Of a stretch of 64,000 bases of DNA, positions 1 through 11,887 are shown one piece after another. Location: NCBI GenBank assembly GCA_028023455.1, contig JAQFVV010000012.1, positions 14,894,364 through 14,958,363 on the forward strand. The letters run 5' to 3'. Numbering within the stretch: the stretch's first letter is position 1; each line of letters begins with the position of its first letter. The notes under the pieces were generated by a model. The model made no database searches and was not told the origin of the DNA. It worked only from the letters and a program-made list of their open reading frames with translations. Origin of the DNA: Epiperipatus broadwayi (taxonomy: Eukaryota; Onychophora; Udeonychophora; Euonychophora; Peripatidae). Made by a program: the position numbers and the translations under genes.

Positions 1-2047
1 TTTGATATCATTGTTGATAAGTTTAAAAATGAAAGAAATCTCAAAATTATCAACTAAAAATAGCAATCAATTTAAAATGCTTAGAGAGAAATTTTTTGAA
101 TGATTTAAAAATTTATTCCTTTTATTCTGTTTTAGACATGCCTCTATAAGCATTAAAAAAAAATACAAGGTCAACACTGTAAATAATCTATAACACATAC
201 ATAATTCTAAAATAATTTTCAAACTTAATATTCTTAAAATCTTAGTTGTCAAATGGCACTCCCAAAATATACAATTTAACAAATAAAAAATAAAATACAA
301 TCACATTTAAATAATCATTTGTAATAATCTTTTTTTTTTTTTTTACTTTCTTTTATAAAGTACCCTCCCATTAATAGTTAGAAAATCAATTATAATAGTT
401 TTATTTTTAAAATTCATAAAATAACATATCTCTATATTTATAAGCTACCTGTCAAAGATTAATTGTTTAACCTAAGTTTATCTATTTTAATATTAACTCT
501 ATTATCAATAAATGTAATCTAGTTTTATAATAAACATCTGCTCACTTTTTCTTATAATGTTTTAATAATGTTATTAATAAAATCAAATTTATATACAAAA
601 GCAAACCATTTGATTCACTCTTATACAATGAGTTTTAGGTTCAACACAAAATTGTATTCATTTTTTGTTAAGTAATACAATAAAATATTCATGCAATATT
701 TATATAATTATTTTTATGTGTTATACTTTAAATAAAAAAATTAAAGTAAAAAAAAATCCCACTTCCATATTTTTAAATATTATTATAATATATAATGCAA
801 TAAAAAGGCAAGCTAGATAGACATTGCCTATCATTTTTAAAAGTTACCGATCATACTTTATTGGTGAACAGTCTTACATATGTGCAGATAGAATCTCAAT
901 AATCTGGATACCTATAATTTTGAAATTCCCATTACCATAAAATTATGAAAGTAATCTTAACTATTCAAATCAACAAATCAATCTTTTTAATAAACATGTA
1001 TCTGTATTGAGACATTTTGATCTCATAACAATTTTAAATATGTTCTTTAATTAATTAAATCTATTTCTAAATTTTAATTAAATAGATAGTAAAACTATTG
1101 CATAGAAAGTTTTATTTTACTTATCACATGCAAATTAATTAAAATTTGTATTTTCAATTTTATATTAGAATCATATATGAAAAAAGAAAACATTTCTTTT
1201 TCTATTTTTGAGTAAATCTAGTTAAGAGATAAACAAGAGTAAATTGTATTGTGAAAACAAGTCTAAAAAAACATTAATAAACAGATACATTTTATAAAAA
1301 GCTATAGAAATAAAGTTGCAGAATTTAATAGTTATAGTAAAAGATAGTAGAACATGAAGCAAGTGCAAAATGACAAGGCAGAATAACTATTGGCTAAAGA
1401 TATTGCATTATAAGGATATAAAAAAGGCATGCCTGATAATTTCTCAAGTTATCTTTGATATCAATATGTGCAACTAACACATAAATATAATAAGCTATGT
1501 TCATTAACTAACATTAATTAAAAAGATTTATAAAAACATACCAAGTTATAAGTGAATAACAATTTATCAATGTGATACATGGAAATCTTAATTTAATATC
1601 AAAATTATCTTGAAAATCATTTAATATTTCTGCTGAAAAACTCACATTAAATTTGTCTACAAAATTAAAAATATATATATTATTCTAAACTTGTTGCAAG
1701 TAAGATTATTAAGAAAAGAAAAAGTAAGATGGTTAAGAAAAGATATTTTTGTAGCCCTAATTGAAATCCTATTGCTATTATATTTTTAATAAGGTAAGAT
1801 TTATTTAAAGCTAGTATGTTCAAATATTTAAAACATTCAGAAATAATTATTTTTAATTTCCAAATTATTTTAATCTAATAATATTAAAACATTCTTTAAT
1901 CATAAATATGATATTGTTTTGCCATATGTTAATTCTTATATTTAATTAAGAATATTGCTCTGAACAGTAACATGCCATTGGAAAGTAACCAAACTTTTCA
2001 GGTATTTTAATTATAAATGAAAAAAGAGACATGCTACAGAAATATTC
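1..2047. other. AT-rich stretch, no gene recognised
   Basis: About 2 kb of very AT-rich sequence. The only open frame of note is a 77-codon minus-strand frame at 67-300, rich in Leu, Ile and Phe codons as expected by chance in AT-rich DNA. I see no LTR ends, terminal repeats, RNA gene or coding exon here. Confidence 0.6.
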
Positions 2048-3829
2048 ATCATCAACCATTATCAATCCACTGCAGGATGAAGGTCTCTCCACGTTCAAAC
2101 CACCTCCGATCTTTTGCTTCTCTTCTCCACATCATCCCTGCACACTTTCTTATTTCATCCATCCATCTCACATGTGGTCTCTTTCTGGATCTTTTACAAT
2201 CTCTTGGAATCCAGTTTAAGATTTCAACTGTCCATCCATAATCATCTCTTCTAGCAATATGTCCAGCCCAACTACACTTCAGTCTTTTAATTTTTTTCAA
2301 TGAGGTCAATAACACCTGTTTGTTCTCTTATCCATCTCTTCTTGTTACTCCTAACATGCATCTCTCCATACTTCTTTGAGTGGTCTGAAGTCTCTGTATT
2401 GCTCTTCTATTAAGTGTCCAAGTCTCAGATCCATAAGTAAGAACTGGTAAAACACATTTATTAAAAACCTTTCTTTTCAAACCCATAGGCATATTTCCTT
2501 TTAGTATCAAGTTATTTCTACCAAAAGCACTCCAAACAAGTTTAATTCTGTGATTAATTTCATCCATTATGTTTTCATTTGTATTAATAATCTGACCAAG
2601 ATATTTGTAGCTGCTAACTTCTTCTAACTCATCAAAATCAATCTTTATTTTCATATTTTGAAAAAATCCATTGAACATTACTTTAATCTTTTTAACATTT
2701 ATCTTTAATCCTACTTTCATCTGATAACTCCTGCAACATTTCTTGCAGTTCTAAAGCATTATTTGCAAAAACATCTATATCATCTGCAAAATCTAAATGA
2801 ATTAATTAAAATATGATAAGATCCTGGATCTATACCTTGATGATTCAATGCTTTAATCACTGAAGAAATGTTTATAGAATCAAATACCTTTTCATAATCT
2901 ACAAATCCAAAGCGTAATAACAACTCATATTCATTTGTCCTTTCTATAACTTCTCTCAATACCTGGATATGATCTATTGTACTAAAACCATTTTTAAATC
3001 CAACTTGTTCTCTTGGTTGGTGGAAATCCAATGTTCTCTGTAGACGAGTTGTAATTATCTTGTAAAAATTTTGTATAAAACTGATAAAACACTAATAGGT
3101 CTGTAATTTCTAATATCTTCTTTATCACCTTTTTTTAAATATTAATACTGCATTCTTCCAATCATCTGTTACATCTTTATCATTTAGACATTTGGTATAT
3201 AACTTTGCTAAAAAAAAATATTTCTTTACCTGCTTCTTTTAATATATCAATTATAATTCCATCATTACTTGGAGCCCTTCCTTTCTTCATAAATTTAATT
3301 GCATGTCTCAATTCTTCATTCAAAATTCTGGGCAATTCGGAAAATATAACAGATATAGGAGGTACTTGTTCTTTATTACTATATAATTCTTAATAGAAGT
3401 CTTCTACCCATTTCATGTTTTCATCTCTCTTTTTAGTAATAGTTCCAGCTTTTTTTCTTATTGCAGATATAAATTTCCTACCAATACCAAAATATTGTTT
3501 TACACTCTTGAGACTTTTATTCTCTTCTACAGCTTTCCTTGAGTTCACAGTTATACTTTCTTATATCATTTTCAACTCTTTTCTGCACCATTTTATGGAA
3601 TTTGAGGTATTCAATCCTTTTTAATGCATCATTTTTGTATATCTTCATATTCCTTCTATTCTTCATAAATTCTCTAGTCTCAGTAAAAATTTTATTGATC
3701 AATTCCTGCTTTTTGCTACCACCTGTTTTTGTTGCAGTTTTTAAAAGTGTATCAGTTATTTTCTTATTAATTTCATTCAAATCTGAATCATGTTCAAAAT
3801 CTATTAATACTTGAAACCGATTTATAAGT
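2048..3829 (-). pseudogene. Reverse transcriptase and C-terminal tail of RTE-like LINE copy 1
   Basis: Frames at 3780-3517, 3031-2780, 2720-2328 and 2315-2052 together cover the linker, RT and tail. FVDYEKVFDS (2877-2906) is the first catalytic Asp region and DFADD (about 2778-2796) the second. Between them about 190 bp is missing compared with copy 2, removing the RQGDSISPKLF block, so RT activity is impossible. The tail reads WAGHIARRDD, RKRPHVRWMDEI and GETFILQWIDNG, a C-terminal pattern common in animal RTE-type elements. The product would reverse-transcribe its own mRNA at a nicked target site. Confidence 0.85.
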
Positions 3830-4657
3830 TCTAATTTAAATTCATTAGAGTGTTTCTGAAGATTAGGAATATCAACTGTAAATATTGTTTTCTTAATAAT
3901 TTTTGTCTCTCTAGTTTTGCATTAACACGTATCTTACATCTTACTAATCGATGATCACTTCCTGTGTTAAATTTATTAAGAACATTACAATCTTGAAATA
4001 TGTATTTTCTGTTAGTCAAAATATAATCCAATTCTACTGTACCTTCATTTGGATGCTTCCATGTCCATTTCCTTTTAATATTTATCTCAAAAAAAAAATA
4101 ATTTCATAATATAAAGTTTTTATTTTTCTGCAAACTCCACAAGTATATGACCTATCTCATTTCTATTACTATAACCAAAATTACCTACAGCATTTTCATC
4201 TTTCATTTGTTTACCAATTCTAGCATCAAAGTCTCCCATAACAATTTTAAAATGTTGTTTACTCTGATCAAAAGCCGTTTGTACATCCATATAAAAATCT
4301 TCTATTACTTCATTGCTGAGTACTTATTTGGGCATAAACCTGAATCATCTGCATTTGGTATCTGCTATTAAGTTGTATAACTAATCTTGTCCCTCTGTCC
4401 GATACACCATCAATCTCCACAATGTTGTTCTCCCACTTTTTATTTATAATGAATCCTACTCCACTTGTATTTCCAATATTTGTGCCTTTATAGTAGAATA
4501 CATGTCCACTTTTTAAATCAATTGTCTCTTCACCTTTTCTTCTAACTTCACAAAGTCCAATAATGTCTCATTTAATATAAGACAGTTCTTCTAATTCTTG
4601 CAATGTTCCTTCACTTGAAAGTGATCTGCAGTTATAAGTATCTAAATAAAAAGTCAT
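3830..4657 (-). pseudogene. APE-like endonuclease domain of RTE-like LINE copy 1
   Basis: The likely start is the ATG at 4657. Fragments in order match an exonuclease/endonuclease/phosphatase fold as found in LINE proteins: IIGLCEVRRKGEE near the N terminus, GVGFINKK-like and DRGTRLV segments in the middle, then MGDFDARIG at 4211-4239 and SDHRLVRC at 3936-3959. The GDF-N/D-A-R-G and SDHR motifs are hallmark active-site motifs. The domain nicks target DNA so that the element can prime reverse transcription. An in-frame TGA sits just before IIGLCEV where a Trp codon would fit, and further frameshifts follow, so no active enzyme is encoded. Confidence 0.8.
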
Positions 4658-5090
4658 CAAATGGCAGCCTGGGTCCACAATCAGGGGATTCTTAGCACCC
4701 TCTGCCTTCAGCCACCAACCGCTGCCTTGATTGATGACTTTACAGCCTCCTGGGAATAAGGGTCATGATTTATTTTTGTCTGCCATGATTGTATATATCT
4801 ATTGGAAAAATATTTATCATTTACACATATACTCATTCTGCCTTATCAGGCAACTGAGAAGAAAGATCATGGTGTTTTTTGATCTTAAACTCAGAGGTAA
4901 AAATCCAATAAACTTACCAAGCTGGCTTATGCGTGTTGGTGAGCAGCCCATCCATGTTCGTATAAATCACAGAATAATAACAGCTGCAATGACAAGAACG
5001 TACGGAGTGGACATTAGGAATTTGCCCTGCTCGGTTTCTTTAAGGACTCCAAAAGGGATCAAAGAGTCTCCTTTCAGTTAACAGCAAACT
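4658..5090 (-). other. Probable 5' leader of RTE-like LINE copy 1
   Basis: A stretch clearly GC-richer than its surroundings lies directly upstream of the endonuclease start and is open in the same frame for a while (reads GSGWWLKAEGAKNPLIVDPG just before the ATG). It holds a 116-codon plus-strand frame (4731-5081) that I take as an antisense shadow. The second and third copies lack it because they are 5'-truncated, so the limit at about 5090 is a guess from composition. Confidence 0.4.
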
Positions 5091-5737
5091 TCTTTCTGCA
5101 ACCACAGCAATATTATAAAGATTTAAATTAACTCTTTAATGTAATTTCACATTTATCGTGCACATAATGAATTCCAACATTTGTATTACTATTTCACATG
5201 TAAAATTTATTTTATTAAATTTTAGATTCTTTTTTTTTTAGTGCTTTTGAAATTATTTATTTTGCCACTTTTATCTGTGCTAATGCATTTTCACTGAGCA
5301 TGACTGATGATAAATGGAAATATTTTTACAGAAGGGTGGCATCCTAAAATAAATGTTCTTTTCAAATGCTTTTACATTAACTTGCCCTGGCTGTGTTTTT
5401 GTCAGGATGTTCACATTTAAAAAAATTTAACAATGAAAAAAAAAAAAATTTCCATTTACAACTCAAATTCACAACCTTTCCTTTTCCAGGAAAGTTCCTT
5501 AACAACTGATCCAACAGTAATATTATGTTTGTAGAGTAAAATTTTGTTAATATTAATTTACTTAATTAAAAGTAAATATTTCCGATTAAAATCTAAATTA
5601 TTTTGAAATTATTAATATTTCATAAATATTTTGTGAAAAAAATGTGTAAAAAAATGTTAGAGAATTATATTTTGTTTCATTTCCAAAATCAAAATGAATA
5701 CAATTGATGTAATGTGATGCACTATGACTTCTCCTTA
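5091..5737. other. AT-rich spacer, nothing recognised
   Basis: AT-rich sequence with homopolymer runs between two LINE relics. No coding or repeat structure seen. Confidence 0.55.
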
Positions 5738-6520
5738 TACAGAGTCAGGAATCTTTCAGCAACTATGTCCAGAGAAACCCGTTAGCCACTTTACCTTCCC
5801 TTTCCATTCACCACCCTAAGTTTCCCCATATCCTGCTCCATCCATTTCCACAACATAATCTTTGTCAACTCCATGGCCTTCATATCTAAATCCCCCTTAT
5901 CTGTTCCCAAACCCAGCATAAAACCAATAACCCACTTTCTGTATAATCACTTTGTTTATATTTAGTCTTCTATAATTTTATTACTTGTACCCTTTCTGCT
6001 TTCAAGCATGTACATTGAATCAACAGATGCCTAATATTTTTTATGCCTTCCTTACACAACTTGTAGACTAAATCATCCATATTTTCCCATTTATGTGTAT
6101 ATTCCCTTGTTGCTAAAGATCTCGTTCGAGCCTTAAACAGTAAACTACTTTCCTTGTTATTATCATAAATTAACTTGCACTCAATGTTCTGTTAACTTCT
6201 ATATATATTTAAATTTTTTTTACTCTCCATACTTATTCTCCATCTCCCCAACTCCCTATTCTTTATTAATTCACCTATTCTTCTACCCCATTCCTTACCA
6301 CTATTACATTCAACAATTCTCCTAACACAATCATCCCACCTCTTGTACAAGTATATTGATATAAATTCTTTATCCAAATCTTCTGCACACCGCATTGCCT
6401 TTCTCACCCATCTTTTTGCCCGCCCTTTACTCATAACCCAATTAAATACTATTTTGGCTATTCTTTTATTATCCATAAACTGCAATCTACCTAACATTTT
6501 AATTTTGCTTTGTCAAAATC
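5738..6520 (-). pseudogene. C-terminal fragment of a second LINE family (post-RT region with Cys-His tail)
   Basis: The frame at 6497-6192 reads KMLGRLQFMDNKRIAKIVFN and RAKRWVRKAM, then GKEWGRRIGELIKNRELGRW. Further along the minus strand come SLLFKARTRSLATREYTHKW and LCKEGIKNIRHLLIQC at about 6015-6075. The order, LINE post-RT segment followed by a C-x-H-x4-C-type cluster, is typical of the C terminus of jockey/I-like LINE polymerases. The first Cys of the usual C-x2-C pair reads Tyr. Composition is GC-richer than flanks. No RT core is present, so it is a 5'-truncated copy; the 3' end near 5738 is approximate. The family assignment is tentative. Confidence 0.55.
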
Positions 6521-6657
6521 ATTGGTAGCAGGTGCTCTCTTGTGGAAAAACAAGAAATAATAAAAAAGGACCTGTGAAGAAAATTATTTTATTTAAATTG
6601 AAATTATATATTTTACTTGTAAGTAAAAAATATTTAAAAAAAATTTTTTTTTAAAAT

Positions 6658-6784
6658 AATGCTTTAATGTAAATAGCCCACTTAAAAGTAGAAAAATAAC
6701 AAAGTAATCTATTTCATAAAAGCATTTTCAGATTATTACTTTGTTATTTTTTACTTTTTTGTGGGCTGCTTACATAAAAGTATT
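6658..6784. repeat. Imperfect 50-bp inverted repeat (foldback)
   Basis: The left arm (6658-6708) and right arm (6735-6784) are inverted copies with few mismatches, sharing GCCCAC and AAAAATAACAAAGTAAT in mirror orientation around a 26-bp loop. A hairpin of this size in AT-rich DNA points to a small foldback or MITE-like element. I see no clear target duplication. Confidence 0.6.
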
Positions 6785-7658
6785 ATGTATGGACATATTC
6801 AAAACTTTATGTTCTGTTACACATGGCCACCCAATTGGTATATAAATTGCACACTATTAAATTCATCGCAAATATTGTTAATTATATATTTGATTCTTTG
6901 CATTTTATTACACTATATCTAATTAGTATTGTGAATATATTGCCTGTTATTAATATTAGCATAAATTGGAACTGGATAGTAGATTTCTCAAAGAAGTTAT
7001 AGAGATGTTTCAAAAATCAGTAATATTCTTGAAAAATTTCTACAAGCTGAAATATTAGAATAATGCTAATTTTAATAAAAAGGCAAATAAATGCATAGAT
7101 GAATCTGAAATATGCACTCACATCTTTTACCCATAAAACTATTTGTTTTAATAGAATTAGTAATTAGTAAAATATATACATATATTCAAAAATTAAATAA
7201 AAATCATATTTCAATAAATAATTATAAATTGGTAGTTTAATTATGATGAATCCATGTTTTATTTTTTTATATCTTAACCCAAGAACTCCACTTTATAATC
7301 AATGTTGAATTAACCTTTAAAAAAAAATGTATTGAATTCATAACAAAGACAAAAGGGCAAATCACTCAACAGTTTTAAATTCTATGCAGCTATATTCATC
7401 TTTAAAAAAGACAACTACATCAAACTGCAAAGTAGAAGGGTGTGTGTTATAAATAGAGCATTAAATAAGCTAAAAGATTATAAATAAAGAAGTGAAGGAG
7501 AAAGAAAATCAATCAGTACAATAAATTACTTAGATTATTTTGATATAAAAATGTTTAATTAGTCATTGAAATGAATAAATTTAATACTGTTGTTACTTAA
7601 ATATATTTAATAAAGTAACCAGAAATGTTGTTTTACATAAACATTTTGCAGTGATATA
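6785..7658. other. AT-rich spacer, nothing recognised
   Basis: No coding frame or terminal repeat recognised up to the start of the LTR at 7659. Confidence 0.5.
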
Positions 7659-8728
7659 TGTTATATTTTGGTAAAAATATTGCTTGAGTAATTTCATATA
7701 AGTTATAAAGCTAGGATTTGTGACTCCACAAAAAAAAACTTAAATATAGATATTGTAAGTTTATAGCAATGAAAAAAGATTGCTGAAAGATAAAATATAT
7801 TATTAATAATAATACAGTAAAGGTCTGATAGTTTAGGAGAGAAAAAGATAATACTGTTTAATTAGAGCAGAAAGCTATTTTAAAACTAATTAAACAAAAA
7901 AGTAAAGAGGAAGGTTTAGTATAATTAATATCTGAAAGACTAATGGCAGTTGAAAGGAATATGCATGTATGCAATTAAAAGCTTAATGATAATTTAGTAA
8001 AAGATGTATTGCTGGAGGGGTAACCCGAAGGAAAAGAGCTATTACCATTTATAATATTAATACCAGATATAAAAAAGAAAACATAAATAGTGTGTGATTA
8101 AAATGGGAGAGAGATTTTCTTACCCTTCGTGAAGAGTGCCACCAGCTGTTGCTGTTGGAAAAGTTATAGTGACTTTTCTGCTTATGAGGGATATCATCCC
8201 AAAGTCCGGGCTTCTGTAGGTGCAAATAGCTGGATAGGGAACTTAATAGACTGCACAATGTCTTATTTTTATTTGAATGTGCCTGATAAGGCTCCTTGAG
8301 GTTTACCCAATGTAATGCTGTGAGTATAAATGCCTTTAATTATTTACTCAGACCTAAGAATAGTAGAGACAGAGGTTAGCGGACTATACGTGGAGATATT
8401 AGCATTTATCTAAACAGTAAATAAAATCAAAGACTTAATTGATCATGTTAGGAAACACTGAACTTTAGGAAGAGTTGTAAGTATATGTAATTATTTGTTG
8501 GGCATTTGTTAGTATTCATATTATTTATCGAAGATGCAACCAAGTTAGCCAAAGTATTGACAGGAGTGTTTGCAAACCTTGAATAGTGACTAAAGCTGGT
8601 GTGGTTGACAATAGTTGTATAATGTGTTATGTATGCAATTGTAAATAAATATAGTTATCGTTGCAATTGAGAATTTTCTTTGAACTTATACAGAGTCATA
8701 TTCAAACCATTGGTGTAAAGATTCAACA
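7659..8728 (+). repeat. 5' LTR of gypsy-1 (1070 bp)
   Basis: Starts TGTTATATTTTGG and ends TTCAACA, giving matching TGTT...AACA ends. The first 360 bp are repeated at 11888-12301. A TATA-like TATAAAT lies at 8325 and an AATAAA signal at 8644-8649, in promoter-then-polyadenylation order. The right end is chosen because a primer-binding-like sequence starts three bases later. Confidence 0.8.
8325..8331 (+). promoter_or_regulatory. TATA-like box in gypsy-1 5' LTR
   Basis: TATAAAT within the LTR, about 320 bp upstream of an AATAAA polyadenylation signal. Position fits a U3 promoter; no experimental support. Confidence 0.4.
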
Positions 8729-8731
8729 AAG

Positions 8732-8748
8732 TGGCCCAGTCACAGTAG
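8732..8748 (+). other. Putative primer-binding site of gypsy-1
   Basis: TGGCCCAGTCACAGTAG starts three bases after the LTR end and begins with TGG, the complement of a tRNA 3' CCA. The tRNA used cannot be assigned by eye. Confidence 0.5.
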
Positions 8749-8799
8749 TGTTCCGAATCTAAAAAAAGTTAGAGAAATTAAAAATCATTAGCAGGGGAA

Positions 8800-9512
8800 A
8801 TGTCTTTAGGACAGTCATTGATATCTGAATTCGATATTAGTGATGCAGGGGAATGGCCACTACACGCAACGCAGTTAGAGAATTTTTTTTTTTGCTCAAT
8901 GGGATTGAGGACAATAAAAGAAAGGTAGTAGCATTACTGATTCATCAGAAAGGATAATAGATATAATAAACAAGTATTATGAGATAACCATAGAGAAGAT
9001 GGTATTATATGAAGAGATAATTAAAAAATTAATGACCATTTTAGTCCTAGACAGTCAAAACATATAGCCAGATTGTCATTAAGAAATAGGATTCAAATTA
9101 AGGATGCAACAGTAAAACAGTATGGCATGATTTTAAAACAATTAGCAAAAGATTGTGTATATGGAGATAATGTAGAGGAGATATTATTAGATCAATTATA
9201 TTGGGGTCTGTCAGATGATAGACTCAGACAAAATCTGCTGACTGAAACAGATTTGAATTTTGAGGCAGCCACTAAAAGAAGAGTGGATTGATAATAGAGA
9301 AAGCAGCATTTTTTAAAAATAAAATTGAAAATGAGAGTAAAATTGCAATTGGGAAAAAGAATCGAAAAGAATAGGATAAAAGCAAAAGAATTAATTGTTT
9401 TTGCTGTGGTAAAGCTGGGCATATGAGAAGAAAATGCAAATTTCGAAATAAAAAGTGACATAATTGTAAACAGAAATCATTTGGCAAAAACGTGTAGGGA
9501 AACAGATAAAAA
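8800..9512 (+). pseudogene. Gag remnant with CCHC zinc knuckle (gypsy-1)
   Basis: The ATG at 8800 opens MSLGQSLISEFDISDAGEW. The frame breaks within about 120 bp and resumes at 9073-9291 with RIQIKDATVKQYGMILKQLA, a capsid-like segment. CFCCGKAGHMRRKC at 9396-9437 is a perfect C-x2-C-x4-H-x4-C nucleic-acid-binding knuckle, which in gag packages element RNA. A lysine-rich tail follows. Several stops and shifts interrupt it. Confidence 0.75.
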
Positions 9513-9599
9513 AGCTAGTCAAGCGATGCATCAAAAGATAAAAATGAAGGGAGTTGTGACGAAGAATATTTTTAATATCAATAATATGAGAGCAAATGA

Positions 9600-9867
9600 G
9601 CAAAATAAGTTTATGTTAGAGTTAGAAATCAGTAATATGATAGCGAGTTAAGAATATTATTGATCTTAGAAAAGCTATGGGAGCAGCTTAGGGAGGATGG
9701 ACAACATATAAATTAAAAAGACATCTATCAAGGCTGTAGATGTAAGTGGAAATGAATTAGGGATGTTACATAAAGAGTAAAATTACCTATATATATATAT
9801 AGTAACGGGAAAAATCAGTCCATTAATAGGGCATGATTGGTTTGAAGAGTTAGGAATTATTATTAAT
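9600..9867 (+). pseudogene. Retropepsin remnant (gypsy-1)
   Basis: After the knuckle a degenerate segment ends with IGHDWFEELGIIIN, which matches the end of gypsy aspartic proteases (a G-x-D-W-x-x-x-L/I pattern before the RT). The active-site D-T/S-G triad is not readable; the expected place reads ILLILEK. Call rests mainly on position and the terminal motif. Confidence 0.45.
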
Positions 9868-10530
9868 ATGAAGGTAGTGAACAAGGGGTCATGCGGACAA
9901 GCGAAAAATGCAAAGAAACCCGAAAATATAAATCAATTGCAAGCGTTTTTGGGATTAGTAAGCTTTTTTGAGCCTTCTCTAAACAAAAAAGCAATGATAG
10001 TTAAACCATTATGTAATATGTTAAGAAAAGATCAAAAATGGCAGACACAGAAGCAAAAGGTAGCATTTCAGAAAACAAAGACACTAATAATGTCAGATAA
10101 ATTATTGGTACAATTTGATAGAGAGAAAAAAACTGCAAATAACTACAGATGCATTTGAATATGGGGTAGGGGCAGTATTAGCCTACCCTGGTGAAAAGGG
10201 GGAACAACCAGTGGTGAAAGCTTCACACACTCTCGCAAAAGCAGAGAAAAATTATAGCCAAATTGATAAAGAAGCATTGACTATGTGTATTTGCACTGAA
10301 AAAATTTCATCAATACATATGGGGGAGAAATTTTGAAATATTTATGGATTACAAGTCATTGATGGCATTTTCTCCCATGACAAATTAGCACCCGAACACA
10401 AAAGTCTGAGGATGTTACGCAGTCAGAATATTTTGGCCGCCTATGATTATCAGTTATACTACCAAAAAAAAAAAAGAGAAAGATATTACACATGTGGATG
10501 CATTGTCTAGATGCCCAGGTAGACTAGGAC
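9868..10530 (+). pseudogene. RT connection and RNase H remnant (gypsy-1)
   Basis: NINQLQAFLGLVSFFEPSL is the end of the RT/connection region. ITTDAFEYGVGAVLAYP (frame 10115-10336) is the first RNase H Asp region, and SQIDKEALTM the Glu helix. HVDALSRCPG at about 10490-10520 is the DALSR motif that closes gypsy RNase H. The RT palm itself, with its catalytic Asp pair, is absent, leaving only about 35 bp between protease end and connection. Frames shift at least three times. Confidence 0.8.
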
Positions 10531-10779
10531 CTATAAACCCAGAAATGGAGGTGAATTATATAAATAGTGTGAAATCAAATATGATAAACAGTGAAACAGT
10601 AGAAAAATGGGCAAAAGATAATCAGAGATACCAAATATTAACTAAATGGATAAAAGAAGATTGGCCAAAACAAAAGAGAGTTATTTAGATCAAGGATTTT
10701 GTGTGAACAGAAAAAGGTTGTCAATGTAAGAGATTTATAATAATGGGGGATAAAACAGTAATACAGTCGGTAGGCTGAG

Positions 10780-11500
10780 GTTGTGTATTAGAATTGTTGC
10801 ACAATCGTCATCCAGGGGTGACGAGAGCAAAAGTGTTGGCTTGTAGCTATGTATGATGGCCAAAAATAAATACTGACAATGACATATACTTTAAAATGTG
10901 CGCTATGTGCCAGACAGGGATGGCACTTCCAGCAAAGAATTATACATTGTAGTCTAAGGCAACCAGACTATGGGAGAGGCTGCACATTAGCCATGTAGGG
11001 TCAATTGCAGAAAAGGTTATATTAATAATCGTAGATACATTTTCAAAGTGGACAGAATGTCATGTATTAAAAAATACGAGCACAGAGGAAATAATAAAGT
11101 ATTTTGACAAAGTTTTCTCAATACAGGGATTACCAGAAAGCATAGTTATTGGATAATGAATCATATCATGCAGTATTTTAAAGAGAATGGAATTCAACAT
11201 ATTAGTACTCCTCCATACCATCCCGAATCAAATAGCATGGCTGAAAAAGCAGTGCAACAAATTAAAAAGTTAAGTAATTATGTACATTTACATAAATACT
11301 CTGCAGAAAATAATGCTTTGGCAATATTCAACACTTTGCACAGTACCTGGAGTTACTCCTGCGGAACTGCTATTGGAAGGAGATTAAGAACAAAATTGTC
11401 ATTAATCCATCCAAAGGAACAAGAAGTGAGCCAAAGTAATTATGATAAATCCAAATTCAAAATTGGAGAGGCAGTATGGATTCGTGATGCGTAGGGTAAA
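10780..11500 (+). pseudogene. Integrase remnant (gypsy-1)
   Basis: LLHNRHPGVTRAKVLA and the CAMCQTG segment are the H2C2 zinc-binding domain. HISHVGSI stands where the first catalytic Asp (HxD) is expected, so that residue is lost. TFSKWTECHVLKN follows. The second Asp segment is disrupted by stops near 11150. TPPYHPESNSMAEKAVQQIK (frame 11156-11494) retains the catalytic Glu helix, and FKIGEAVWIRD is the C-terminal domain. The enzyme would insert the cDNA into the genome; this copy cannot. Confidence 0.8.
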
Positions 11501-11877
11501 ACTTGGCCTACAGCAAAGTAAAATGATTTTGTCAAATCATATGGTAATTATCAGGAGTGAGAATGATCTGACGTAGAGATGCCATGAAAATCATGTTAGA
11601 GGATTGGAGATAACAGACACATTCAACTTTGGAATGATAAATTCAGGAACTAAAAAGAAAACATGCAACCCAAAGGCAGAGATTCAGGTAAACCAAAATG
11701 ATAATGCCAGTATGGAAGAAATATCTAAAGAAAAAGAAAGTTTGCAAATGCCTATAGAACAGGCAGAATCGGACGAAATGTGTAACATTTGGAAAAAAAT
11801 CACCTAGACTAATTGGGAAAAGCAGAAACCAATGAGATTTCAAGATTATGTATAATAATGAAAAGCGGGTATTTTCT

Positions 11878-11887
11878 GGAGTGGGGG
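11878..11887 (+). other. Polypurine tract of gypsy-1
   Basis: GGAGTGGGGG directly abuts the 3' LTR start TGTTATATT. Such tracts prime plus-strand DNA synthesis in LTR elements. One base (T) interrupts the purine run. Confidence 0.55.

Larger units (their letters stand above)
2048..5090 (-). mobile_element. RTE-like non-LTR retrotransposon, near full length, dead (copy 1)
   Basis: Read on the minus strand the element runs 5' leader, apurinic-type endonuclease, reverse transcriptase, C-terminal tail, and a short TGATGATGA end at 2048. RTE-clade LINEs usually carry one ORF with endonuclease and RT and end in a short tandem repeat rather than poly(A); this copy fits. The frame is broken many times, and about 190 bp is missing inside the RT domain near 2797 relative to copy 2. 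The 5' limit is set only by the end of a GC-richer leader near 5090, so the start is uncertain. Two shorter relatives lie at 16991-18937 and 19692-20096. Confidence 0.85.

Noticed and set aside
4731-5081. Plus-strand 116-codon ORF as a gene
   Set aside because: It overlaps the leader of the minus-strand LINE and shows no recognisable domain; best explained as an antisense shadow.
5305-5330. Hammerhead-like CTGATGA...GAAA
   Set aside because: CTGATGATAAATGGAAATATT has no stem II and no pairing stem I or III; chance match.
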